A program made the position numbers and the translations under genes. From RGIG250 sp045616885 (GTDB lineage: Bacteria; Bacillota; Negativicutes; Selenomonadales; Selenomonadaceae), in NCBI GenBank assembly GCA_045616885.1, contig JAZLHS010000136.1, positions 1-6,171 on the forward strand: a stretch of 6,171 nucleotides of DNA, given 5' to 3'. Each line of letters begins with the position of its first letter. The stretch's first letter is position 1. The notes under the pieces were generated by a model, which saw only the letters and a program-made list of their open reading frames with translations, did not search any database and was not told the origin of the DNA. This document shows positions 1 to 5,298 of this stretch, in pieces.

Positions 1-480
1 AATAGCCTGAATGTCTTCGGTCGTCTTATGCTGAGAAAGGGAATCGGCGAGAAGCTCGCTGAGGGCGGCGGCGTAAGACTGACCGGATTTCAAGCGGTCT
101 TTCAGTCTGCGGCCGATTGCTTCATTGCTGCTGAGAGCAGCAATTGCCTGTAGCAGTGGGAGGTTATCCGTTTCGGCTCCGAAGGCAATAGTGTCAGCAC
201 CGGCGGCCTGCAGGAGACGGACGCCGCCGGCAGCGAAGCCCTGGGCACTGCGTATGGCAAAGACGGCAGGCAGCTCGGCAACGAGGCTGACGCCGCTGTC
301 GACTGCCCAGCGGGCGCGTGACCATTTGCTGGCGATGGCTGCTTCACCGCGCTGGGTGAATGAGCCACTGATGGCGGTGATGACAGGGACATTGCCGAGG
401 CGGCGTCGGACTTCCCGAAGCTGGTAGCGATGGCCGTTGTGAAAGGGGTTGTACTCGGCGACAATTCCGACAATGCTCAT
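1..480 (-). CDS. tmcAL: tRNA(Met) cytidine acetate ligase TmcAL, N-terminal part (runs off left edge)
   Basis: Frame read leftward from the ATG at 480 is open for 160 codons to the window edge, so only the N-terminal part of a protein usually near 400 residues is present. It begins MSIVGIVAEYNPFHNGH: the HNGH at residues 14-17 is the HxGH nucleotide-binding motif of the nucleotidyltransferase fold. Further family blocks follow: SGSFTQRGE (about 38-46), KWSRARWAV (about 52-60), and LPAVFAIRSAQGFA (about 70-83). The family (formerly YlbM) uses ATP and acetate to make N4-acetylcytidine at the wobble position of elongator tRNA-Met in the cytoplasm. The start is supported by an AGAAGGA ribosome binding site (491-497) ten bases upstream. 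It lies downstream of lexA in the same direction but behind a strong terminator, so it probably has its own promoter; I could not find a convincing one. Identification is firm; function of this copy is inferred from family. Confidence 0.93.
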   Translation of the reverse strand, partial: MSIVGIVAEYNPFHNGHRYQLREVRRRLGNVPVITAISGSFTQRGEAAIASKWSRARWAVDSGVSLVAELPAVFAIRSAQGFAAGGVRLLQAAGADTIAFGAETDNLPLLQAIAALSSNEAIGRRLKDRLKSGQSYAAALSELLADSLSQHKTTEDIQAI

Positions 481-513
481 GACTTATCTATCCTTCTGCT
501 GATGTTACTTAAG

Positions 514-530
514 AAAAGAGCTGTGAAAAA
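514..530. repeat. Imperfect direct repeat of part of the lexA terminator arm
   Basis: The 13-mer GAGCTGTGAAAAA occurs at 518-530 and again at 598-610, where it is one arm of the lexA terminator. With the A-run before it the match is 17 of 18 positions with a one-base gap. The copy at 514-530 lacks the opposite arm, so it cannot form the same hairpin. It may be a duplicated remnant or chance similarity in an A-rich spacer. Confidence 0.4.
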
Positions 531-591
531 AGTCTGACATAGACATCATCCGTCTCGCGAAGCGTAGCGTAGAAGTGGGTGAGGTTAAAGC

Positions 592-639
592 AAAAAGGAG
601 CTGTGAAAAATGAGTTATCATTTTTGCACAACTCCTTTT
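592..639 (-). terminator. Intrinsic terminator after lexA
   Basis: Beginning 14 bases beyond the lexA stop, the segment folds into a long hairpin. AAAAGGAG (593-600) pairs with CTCCTTTT (632-639), TGTG (602-605) with CACA (627-630), and AAAAATGA (606-613) with TCATTTTT (618-625), around a GTTA loop. There is one mismatch (601/631) and one bulged base (626). Read leftward, the stem ends in CTCC followed by five Ts, the layout of a rho-independent terminator. Read rightward it also ends in CTCCTTTT, so it could act in both directions. Confidence 0.8.
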
Positions 640-652
640 ATAAAATTTCAAG

Positions 653-1276
653 TTACATGCAGCGGTATACGCCGACAACCTTGCCGAGGATGCGAACCTG
701 CTTCTCGAAGAAAGGCTCCATATCGTCGTTCTCCGGCTGGAGGCGCCAGCCGTTCTTCTCCTTGTAGATGCGCTTTACGGTCGCAGACTCTTCGTTTACA
801 AGGGCAACACCGATGTCGCCGTTGCGGATGGTATCCTGCTGCTGTACCAGCACGTAATCTCCGTCCAGCATACCAATCTTTATCATGCTGTCGCCCTGAA
901 CACGGAGCATGAAAATCTGATTGCCGTTACTGCCGACAAGGCTCTCGGGGAAGGTATAGGTATCTTCAATATTCTCTTCGGCCAGAATAGGAACTCCGGC
1001 GGCAACCGTACCAACAAGAGGAACCGGAACCGAACGAGACCACGGCTTCTTATCCAAAAGATCAATTGCTCTCGGCTTCGTGGGGTCACGGTGGATAAGC
1101 CCGCGACGCTCCAGCATACGAAGGTATGCATGTACGGTAGAGCTTGACTTCAGGCCAATGGCATCACCAATTTCCCGGACGGATGGCGGATAGCCGTGAG
1201 CGGCGGCGAATTCTTCCAGGAATTGATAGATGGCATCCTGACGCTGACCGGCGGTCTGATTTTTTCTGCGTGCCAT
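653..1276 (-). CDS. lexA: LexA SOS repressor (autocleaving)
   Basis: A 207-residue protein, full length for LexA. The N-terminal winged helix-turn-helix (about 1-72) includes GYPPSVREIGDAIGLKSSSTV and the wing block HRDPTKPRAI, close to the Bacillus-type DNA-binding half. The C-terminal S24 peptidase domain has the Ala93-Gly94 cleavage bond in TVAAGVP, the catalytic serine in GDSMI (Ser130) and the catalytic lysine in ATVKRI (Lys168). All parts needed for RecA-stimulated self-cleavage are therefore present. LexA represses DNA-repair genes and is inactivated by RecA filaments after DNA damage. The ATG at 1276 is preceded by a perfect TAAGGAG ribosome binding site with seven-base spacing. It is divergent from the gene at 1496 and followed by a strong terminator, so it is probably monocistronic. 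I found no canonical CGAAC-N4-GTTCG box upstream. Confidence 0.97.
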   Translation of the reverse strand: MARRKNQTAGQRQDAIYQFLEEFAAAHGYPPSVREIGDAIGLKSSSTVHAYLRMLERRGLIHRDPTKPRAIDLLDKKPWSRSVPVPLVGTVAAGVPILAEENIEDTYTFPESLVGSNGNQIFMLRVQGDSMIKIGMLDGDYVLVQQQDTIRNGDIGVALVNEESATVKRIYKEKNGWRLQPENDDMEPFFEKQVRILGKVVGVYRCM

Positions 1277-1310
1277 TTTAACACTCCTTAATAAAATTTT
1301 TGTTTGCTTT

Positions 1311-1339
1311 ATTCTAACACATTGATTTCCGAATGGGAA
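1311..1339 (-). promoter_or_regulatory. lexA promoter (sigma-70 type)
   Basis: Read leftward: a weak -35 TTCCCA (1334-1339, four of six consensus bases), a 17-bp spacer, and a -10 TAGAAT (1311-1316, five of six). Transcription would start near 1304, giving a leader of about 28 bases containing the TAAGGAG site. A tandem 9-mer AAATATTTT (1361-1369 and 1371-1379) lies upstream of the -35 and might act as an AT-rich UP-like element. Confidence 0.6.
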
Positions 1340-1340
1340 T
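1325..1340. promoter_or_regulatory. Imperfect palindrome over the lexA -35 box, possible operator
   Basis: ATTTCC (1325-1330) and GGGAAT (1335-1340) are inverted repeats with one mismatch around a GAAT centre, overlapping the lexA -35 hexamer. The position suits a repressor site, and LexA usually represses its own gene, but the sequence does not match the Bacillus LexA box. This is inference from position and symmetry only. Confidence 0.25.
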
Positions 1341-1425
1341 ACTTTTTTGCCGGTGCTGATAAATATTTTGAAATATTTTTCATTGGGAGGTTCGGCTATT
1401 GAGCAAAAGACGGAGGGGATAATAA

Positions 1426-1453
1426 TTGCAATTTTTTCTTACAATGTTATAAT
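1426..1453 (+). promoter_or_regulatory. Promoter of the gene at 1496 (sigma-70 type)
   Basis: TTGCAA (1426-1431) and a perfect TATAAT (1448-1453) are separated by 16 bp. Transcription would start near 1460, leaving a 36-base leader that carries the AAAGGA ribosome binding site (1481-1486), nine bases before the ATG. Confidence 0.75.
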
Positions 1454-1495
1454 GTGTAAAATAACAATAGTTTTATCACGAAAGGAAAACGCATT

Positions 1496-1852
1496 ATGCA
1501 GCGGGATGAATATCAGTACGAGGATATGGTTCGAGAGTTGAGAGAGGCTGTGCGTCTGCGGCAGCTCACCATGACCAGCCATATTCAGATAATGCGGGAC
1601 AAGCAGATAAAATACGGCGGAAACTACCCGATAATAGACTGGTACTACGACCGGGAGGGGATGGCCGGCATGGCATCTGCCCTGCTGGACGAGGTTGAAG
1701 AGTCCGGCAACATCGTCGTCAATGTCGACAGCGAGGATGGGTTGGCGCAGGAGCTGTTGGATATAGTTCAGTATGTAGAGGATATGCCGTATCTGGAGGA
1801 TGCCACCGTAGCGCAGGTTCTCTGGGAGATGGAGAAAACTCTGCGGTCATAA
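1496..1852 (+). CDS. Small acidic protein with a MazG-like motif, function unknown
   Basis: I do not recognise this 118-residue protein by name. It is soluble-looking and acidic, with no signal peptide or membrane segment. Residues 58-94 contain DEVEE (65-69) and ELLDIV (86-91), which fit the E-x-x-E ... E-x-x-D pattern with 16 residues between. That is the magnesium-binding signature of all-alpha NTP pyrophosphatases (MazG/dUTPase-like), whose members hydrolyse nucleoside triphosphates to monophosphate and pyrophosphate. The flanking hydrophobic spacing (ALLDEVEE, LAQELLDIVQYV) also suits two such helices. The N-terminal half, with RDKQIKYGGNYPIID, matches nothing I know. The ATG at 1496 is supported by AAAGGA nine bases upstream and a strong promoter. 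The gene stands alone between that promoter and a terminator, divergent from lexA. That it is coding is likely; the MazG-like assignment is a motif-based guess. Confidence 0.8.
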   Translation: MQRDEYQYEDMVRELREAVRLRQLTMTSHIQIMRDKQIKYGGNYPIIDWYYDREGMAGMASALLDEVEESGNIVVNVDSEDGLAQELLDIVQYVEDMPYLEDATVAQVLWEMEKTLRS

Positions 1853-1885
1853 CTCCATTTGCGGCAAAATCGGCAGCATAGTATT

Positions 1886-1941
1886 CCTCAAAGCCATCAA
1901 AAAGCGGTTGTTGCTTTCTGATGCTTTGGGGATTTTTCTTT
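1886..1941 (+). terminator. Intrinsic terminator after the gene at 1496
   Basis: CCTCAAAGC (1886-1894) pairs fully, with one G-T wobble, with GCTTTGGGG (1923-1931). Inside it ATCA pairs with TGAT and AAAGC with GCTTT, with a bulged C and one A/C mismatch, around a short GGTTGTT-containing loop. The stem is followed at once by ATTTTTCTTT (1932-1941). It lies 34 bases past the stop and just ahead of the yerC promoter, isolating the two transcription units. Confidence 0.8.
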
Positions 1942-1944
1942 CCC

Positions 1945-1973
1945 TTGAAAATTCATAATTCCTTTGCTATAAT
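1945..1973 (+). promoter_or_regulatory. Promoter of the yerC-hisZ-HD operon
   Basis: TTGAAA (1945-1950) and a perfect TATAAT (1968-1973) with an optimal 17-bp spacer. Transcription would start near 1980, giving a leader of about 60 bases. I see no T-box or other known riboswitch in that leader. GCAAA occurs twice in it, at 1987-1991 and 2009-2013, 22 bp apart, a weak candidate for repressor half-sites. Confidence 0.82.
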
Positions 1974-2041
1974 AAAGCCAATTTTCGCAAACTAAAGAAG
2001 TAAAGCTTGCAAATCTGAAAGGGAGAACGGGGGAAAGGAAA

Positions 2042-2338
2042 ATGGTAAACCCCAAACTGCGGGATGAACAGAATGATCGTCTTTGTCAGGCTGTCCTTGC
2101 ACTGAAGACCGTGGAGGAAGCCTATCAGTTTTTTGAAGACATCTGCACCATCGGCGAGCTGAAGGCGCTGTCCCAGCGAATGGAAGTAGCCCGGATGCTC
2201 AGTGAGGGCTGCACCTACGAATCTATCGTGGAGACCACCGGAGCCAGTACGGCGACCATAAGCCGGGTAAAGCGCTGCCTGAACTACGGGGCCGATGGCT
2301 ATCAGCTGGTCCTTGACCGCATGAAGAAAAAGAAATAA
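2042..2338 (+). CDS. yerC: YerC/YecD-family TrpR-like transcriptional regulator, possible histidine repressor
   Basis: A 98-residue all-helical protein of the TrpR superfamily, about the usual length. The helix-turn-helix covers roughly residues 58-80, YESIVETTGASTATISRVKRCL, preceded by the family block ELKALSQRMEVARML (39-53). The tail is lysine-rich. The family has been proposed from comparative genomics to be a repressor of histidine genes (HisR) in Gram-positive bacteria, with histidine as the likely effector. Placement directly ahead of hisZ, with 14 bases between stop and start, supports that here. The ATG at 2042 follows a purine-rich GGGGGAAAGGA leader with short spacing. As first gene of the operon it would be autoregulated if it binds its own promoter region. 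Family assignment is secure; the ligand and operators are inferred. Confidence 0.92.
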   Translation: MVNPKLRDEQNDRLCQAVLALKTVEEAYQFFEDICTIGELKALSQRMEVARMLSEGCTYESIVETTGASTATISRVKRCLNYGADGYQLVLDRMKKKK

Positions 2339-2352
2339 TAAGGTGAACGCAA

Positions 2353-3537
2353 ATGAACAACCAAGAAGCAGCTTTGAAGATACCCTACGGCACTCGTGAT
2401 TTCCTGCCGGCAGAGGCTGCAGACAAGCGCCGGGTAGAGTCGGCTATTGCCGCTGCTTTTGCTGCCTGGGGCTACGATGAAGTAGTTACTCCTACTATCG
2501 AATATCTTGATACTCTCACTATGGGCTCCGGAGCGGCGCTGGAACCACATATGTTCAAGCTTTTTGACAAGGACAATCGCACCCTGGCTCTCCGCCATGA
2601 GATGACGACACCTATCGCTCGTCTGGTCGGCAGTCGCCTTAAGGAAGAGAAGCTGCCGCTGCGTCTCTCTTACATCAGTGATGTGTATCGCTACGAGCAG
2701 GCTCAGGCCGGTCGCCAGTGCGAATTCTTTCAGGCCGGCGTAGAGCTCATGGGCTCTGACGATGCAGCCGCTGATGCCGAGATTATTGCATTGGCAATCA
2801 ATTCCGCTACGGCAGCCGGACTGGATGACTTCACCGTCTGCCTCGGACAGGTCAACTACATCAGAGCGGTGCTGAAGGAGCTTGGCCTTGATGATGAAGG
2901 CCGCCGCATGGTAGAGAAAGCCATGGAGCGACATGACTTGGTTGGTCTGGAAAAGATTGCGGCCAGCCTGAAGCTCTCTGAGACGGCGACAGAAATTATA
3001 ATGGAGCTGCCGGTCCTTCACGGAGGCCCCGAGCTGTTGGCAAAAGCAGAAGCTCTCACCGACAGCGAGGCAGCCAAGACGGCCATCTGCAACCTGAAGA
3101 GCATCTATGCTCTGCTGGAGGATTATGGCGTAGCTGACAGAGTAGTATTCGATCTCGGGGTCATCCGTGACTTCGGCTACTACACCGGCATGGTCTTTGA
3201 GGCATACGCACCGGGACTTGGCTTCCCGTTGGCCGGCGGCGGACGCTATGACAATCTTTTGTCGGATTTTGGTCGTCCATGTCCGGCTACCGGCTTTGCA
3301 CTGGGCATTGATCGCCTGATGCTGGCCAAAGAGCGTCAGGGTCAGGGTAGTGCCGGAGTGACCCGAGATGTATATGTTGGCTATGGGCAGGGCAAGGCCT
3401 CCGAGGCTATCCGCAAGACTATGGAGCTGCGGGCTGATGGCAAGACTGTAGTCACCGGGCTTTGCAGTGAGACCAGAGCCGAGGCTGAGGCCGAGGCCAA
3501 AGCTCAGCTGGCAGAACAGCTTATCTACATAGAGTAA
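2353..3537 (+). CDS. hisZ: HisZ, ATP phosphoribosyltransferase regulatory subunit
   Basis: A 394-residue class II histidyl-tRNA synthetase paralogue, close to typical HisZ length and shorter than a true HisRS. Class II motif 1 is near residues 35-50 (GYDEVVTPTIE). Motif 2 lies at about 108-131, where YISDVYRYEQAQAGRQCEFFQAGVE has the HisZ form. The HisRS-like block FGYYTGMVFEAY is at 274-285, GGGRYDNL at 295-302 and motif 3 TGFALGIDRLM at 313-323. The C-terminal region (about 325-394) is short and ends in an Ala/Glu-rich helix, not a full anticodon-binding domain. HisZ has no aminoacylation role; it binds short HisG to form the active enzyme of the first histidine step and confers histidine feedback. 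This fits the 221-residue HisG at 5299. The start is supported by AAGGTG (2340-2345), seven bases upstream. It is second in the operon and three bases ahead of the HD gene. Confidence 0.95.
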   Translation: MNNQEAALKIPYGTRDFLPAEAADKRRVESAIAAAFAAWGYDEVVTPTIEYLDTLTMGSGAALEPHMFKLFDKDNRTLALRHEMTTPIARLVGSRLKEEKLPLRLSYISDVYRYEQAQAGRQCEFFQAGVELMGSDDAAADAEIIALAINSATAAGLDDFTVCLGQVNYIRAVLKELGLDDEGRRMVEKAMERHDLVGLEKIAASLKLSETATEIIMELPVLHGGPELLAKAEALTDSEAAKTAICNLKSIYALLEDYGVADRVVFDLGVIRDFGYYTGMVFEAYAPGLGFPLAGGGRYDNLLSDFGRPCPATGFALGIDRLMLAKERQGQGSAGVTRDVYVGYGQGKASEAIRKTMELRADGKTVVTGLCSETRAEAEAEAKAQLAEQLIYIE

Positions 3538-3540
3538 GGA

Positions 3541-4125
3541 ATGGGCTTCTTTTACAGAATCGGTCAATATCTGTCGGCAGTCAGGGCAGAGCTCTTCGGC
3601 GCCGGCGGAGACGAATATATTGCCGAATATCTCAGCGAAGGTGAGCAGCGGCTGTGGAGAATCCAAAAAGCTCCCGACCGGGCTCATTCGCTGAATGTGG
3701 CCAGAACGGCAGATGAGCTGCAAAAGAATGTTCCCGAAGGACTGACGGCAGAAGAACGGATAATTTTGCTGAAGGCCGCTCTGCTTCACGATGTCGGTCG
3801 AGGGGAGTTCGGCAGTTCGACGGCTAAGTCATTGGCTGTGCTGCTTACCAAGTACGGCTGCGGCGGCAATAAAAAAACGGACGCCAAAAGGCGTCCGGAA
3901 ACTCCTGAAGAGTTTTCTGGCGGCGGCTATTGTGCCAGACTGCTGTATCACTATTACTGCCACGCCGAGATAGGAGCGAAGATGCTCGCGGATGTGTATC
4001 AGCGGAACGGTGAGCTCAGTGAAGCAGAGAAGAGGATAATCCATCTGGTGAAACACCATCGCGATGAAGATTATGGGAAGGATCGGCTGCTAAAGCTGCT
4101 TATTGAGGCAGACCGAAGGAACTAA
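3541..4125 (+). CDS. HD-domain metal-dependent phosphohydrolase, substrate unknown
   Basis: A 194-residue soluble protein of the HD superfamily. Likely metal ligands are His49 (RAHSLNVA), His83-Asp84 (ALLHDVG), His141 (HAEIGA), His172/His173 (VKHHRDE) and a late Asp191. The family hydrolyses phosphoester bonds, often in nucleotides; this member's substrate cannot be read from sequence. A charged, loop-like stretch (about 108-128, KKTDAKRRPETPEEF) sits between the HD motif and the next helix; its DNA contains a leftward terminator. The ATG at 3541 is three bases after the hisZ stop, and the TAAGGA that would serve as ribosome binding site overlaps that stop and touches the ATG. Initiation therefore probably relies on coupling to hisZ translation; a slightly different start is possible, but MGFFYRIGQYLSA looks like a natural N-terminus. 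It is the last gene of the operon. Confidence 0.87.
   Translation: MGFFYRIGQYLSAVRAELFGAGGDEYIAEYLSEGEQRLWRIQKAPDRAHSLNVARTADELQKNVPEGLTAEERIILLKAALLHDVGRGEFGSSTAKSLAVLLTKYGCGGNKKTDAKRRPETPEEFSGGGYCARLLYHYYCHAEIGAKMLADVYQRNGELSEAEKRIIHLVKHHRDEDYGKDRLLKLLIEADRRN
3870..3897 (-). terminator. Leftward intrinsic terminator inside the HD-domain gene
   Basis: CGGACGCC (3878-3885) and GGCGTCCG (3890-3897) form a perfect 8-bp GC-rich stem around AAAA. Read leftward, the stem is followed at once by seven Ts (3877-3871), then ATT. This is a textbook rho-independent terminator on the minus strand. On the plus strand the hairpin is followed by GAAACTCC, so it should not stop sense transcription. The sequence is in frame within codons 110-119 of the HD gene. 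It lies about 250 bases beyond the stop of the convergent dehydrogenase and is the best candidate for that gene's transcript end. Confidence 0.8.
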
Positions 4126-4126
4126 A

Positions 4127-4161
4127 GGTACTAAAAGAACTGAGGTTAATAGCCTCGTACC
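4127..4161. other. Two-part inverted repeat at the convergent gene ends
   Basis: GGTAC (4127-4131) pairs with GTACC (4157-4161), enclosing GAGG (4142-4145) and CCTC (4153-4156). There is an unpaired ten-base stretch on the left arm only. It spans the 20-bp gap between the HD gene and the dehydrogenase. Neither side has a U-run, so it is at best a weak 3'-end structure, not a normal terminator. Confidence 0.3.
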
Positions 4162-5102
4162 TTATCTACTACATTCTGCATTTTCGCAGCATCCGGGAAG
4201 ACCTTAAGATTTTCGCAGAAGATATTGATGGTTCGGGTGAGATACATCGGCGACATGGCTGCGTCATGGGGAGTGACGATGAGATTCGGAGCGTCCCAAA
4301 GGGGATTGTCCTGAGGCAGCGGCTCGGTGCGGAATACGTCAAGCGAGGCCCCGGCGATGATGTCATCCTGTAAGGCGGCAGCAAGGTCTGCATCTACGAC
4401 AGTCTCGCCTCTGGATACGTTGATGAAGATGGCATTGCGCTTCATCTTCTTAAATCTGTCGAGGTCGAAGAGGTCATGGGTCTCCGGAGTGACCGGCAGA
4501 GTGACGATGACTACATCGCCCTGCGCCAGTGCTTCGTCAAGCTCGCCGGTGCCGTAGACTTTATCGATACCGGGCACATCGGTCACATGCTGCTTGACGC
4601 CGAGTACCTTCATGTCCATAGCTTTCAGCTTGGCGGCGATACCGACGCCTACAGCGCCGAGGCCGACGATGACAGCGGTCTTGCCGGCGATTTCGTCCAG
4701 ACCTTTTATGCCGGTTTCCCAGCGATGGGTCTTCTGGTTGTCGTAGGTGTGGAAAAGCTTTCGGGTGAAGCCGAGGATGATGCCGAGACAGTGCTCGCCC
4801 ATGGGGATTCCGTGAATGCCCTTCGAGTTGGTGAGAATGGTATCACCGGCAACAAAGTCGGGGAGAGCGGTAAGGCGGTCAACTCCGGCGGACAGGGTGT
4901 GAACCCAGCGGCAGTTTTTAGCCAGCGGGAGAATGTGAGCCCAGTTCAGCATACCGCCGAAGCCAACGAGAATGTCTGCATCGGGGATGAGGGCATCTGC
5001 TTCGGATTCCTTGACGGTGATGAGCTCTGCATCGGGGCGAGCAGCTTTGATTTGCTGCTCCAGCTTACTGCCGAGCTTTGTGAAGGTCAGAATTTTCAGC
5101 AT
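4146..5102 (-). CDS. D-isomer-specific 2-hydroxyacid dehydrogenase
   Basis: A 318-residue NAD(P)-dependent oxidoreductase that interconverts 2-hydroxy and 2-keto acids in the cytoplasm; the substrate cannot be fixed from sequence. The nucleotide-binding fold is at about 140-170, with GLGAVG at 147-152. Catalytic residues fit the family: Arg231 (NVSRGE), Glu260 (RTEPLP) and His279 (TPHDA). The N-terminal substrate domain carries LSAGVDRL (70-77). The end of the second beta strand reads LGVKQHV and lacks the acidic residue typical of NAD users, which hints at NADPH, as in GhrA-like glyoxylate/hydroxypyruvate reductases. The frame stays open upstream to 5471, but the ATG at 5102 is chosen: it has AAAGGAG eight to nine bases upstream, MLKILTF fits a first beta strand, and the longer reading would run through promoters and antisense to hisG. 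It is convergent with the HD gene and divergent from hisG. Confidence 0.93.
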   Translation of the reverse strand: MLKILTFTKLGSKLEQQIKAARPDAELITVKESEADALIPDADILVGFGGMLNWAHILPLAKNCRWVHTLSAGVDRLTALPDFVAGDTILTNSKGIHGIPMGEHCLGIILGFTRKLFHTYDNQKTHRWETGIKGLDEIAGKTAVIVGLGAVGVGIAAKLKAMDMKVLGVKQHVTDVPGIDKVYGTGELDEALAQGDVVIVTLPVTPETHDLFDLDRFKKMKRNAIFINVSRGETVVDADLAAALQDDIIAGASLDVFRTEPLPQDNPLWDAPNLIVTPHDAAMSPMYLTRTINIFCENLKVFPDAAKMQNVVDKVRGY

Positions 5103-5154
5103 AACGATATCTCCTTTATTGTTTTTCCATAAATATATCTCTATTGATGGATTT

Positions 5155-5183
5155 ATTATAAATGTTTTTTCAGTCCGTGAAAA
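5155..5183 (-). promoter_or_regulatory. Promoter of the dehydrogenase (sigma-70 type)
   Basis: Read leftward: -35 TTTTCA (5178-5183, four of six consensus bases), a 17-bp spacer, and a perfect -10 TATAAT (5155-5160). Transcription would start near 5148, giving a leader of about 45 bases with the AAAGGAG site. The -35 directly abuts one copy of the 10-bp direct repeat at 5184. Confidence 0.7.
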
Positions 5184-5218
5184 GGATTGTTTACCATGTC
5201 CCTTGACGGGATTGTTTA
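5184..5218. repeat. 10-bp direct repeat between divergent promoters, candidate operator
   Basis: GGATTGTTTA occurs at 5184-5193 and 5209-5218, starts 25 bp apart. Extending nine bases to the left, the two copies agree at 14 of 19 positions. The first copy abuts the dehydrogenase -35 box; the second fills the start of the hisG promoter spacer. The placement is what one would expect for a regulator acting on both promoters, but no protein is identified. Chance repetition in AT-rich DNA is possible. Confidence 0.5.
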
Positions 5219-5231
5219 ATAGTGTTATTAT
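5203..5231 (+). promoter_or_regulatory. hisG promoter (sigma-70 type)
   Basis: -35 TTGACG (5203-5208, five of six), 17-bp spacer, -10 TATTAT (5226-5231, five of six). The predicted start near 5238 gives a leader of about 60 bases with a GGAAAGGA ribosome binding site (5283-5290), eight bases before the ATG. A short perfect inverted repeat, TAATA-GTGT-TATTA (5217-5230), overlaps the -10. No T-box or histidine leader peptide is visible. Confidence 0.78.
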
Positions 5232-5298
5232 GTGACTTGTTAATAATTTAGCAAGATAAAGAATAAAAATAAATGCTTTTTCGGAAAGGATTTTTTGA

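Noticed and set aside
541..590. Possible degraded copy of the right-end repeat (shared GCGTAGCG)
   Set aside because: Only the eight-base GCGTAGCG core is shared. The CTCCCCTT hairpin and the GGAGGGCAAC linker are missing, so relatedness is not supported.
1974..2041. T-box riboswitch or histidine attenuator ahead of yerC-hisZ
   Set aside because: The leader is only about 60 bases, has no conserved T-box TGG-containing core, no histidine-rich leader peptide and no terminator.
2302..3789. A 495-codon open frame on the minus strand covering yerC's end, all of hisZ and part of the HD gene
   Set aside because: It lies entirely antisense to well-supported genes, has no recognisable domain, is Cys/Ser/Leu-rich and low in coherent structure, and has no convincing ribosome binding site. 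It results from the codon use of hisZ.
3871..3908. Run of seven As followed by a hairpin in the HD gene, as a programmed frameshift site
   Set aside because: The heptamer A AAA AAC is not in the zero frame. The -1 frame meets TGA at 3906 and the +1 frame closes by 3973, before the later metal ligands would be completed, so no useful product results. The structure is better explained as a leftward terminator.
4476..5132. A 218-codon plus-strand open frame inside the dehydrogenase
   Set aside because: Shadow of the dehydrogenase on the other strand. No domain is seen and its start lies inside the conserved catalytic region of the real gene.
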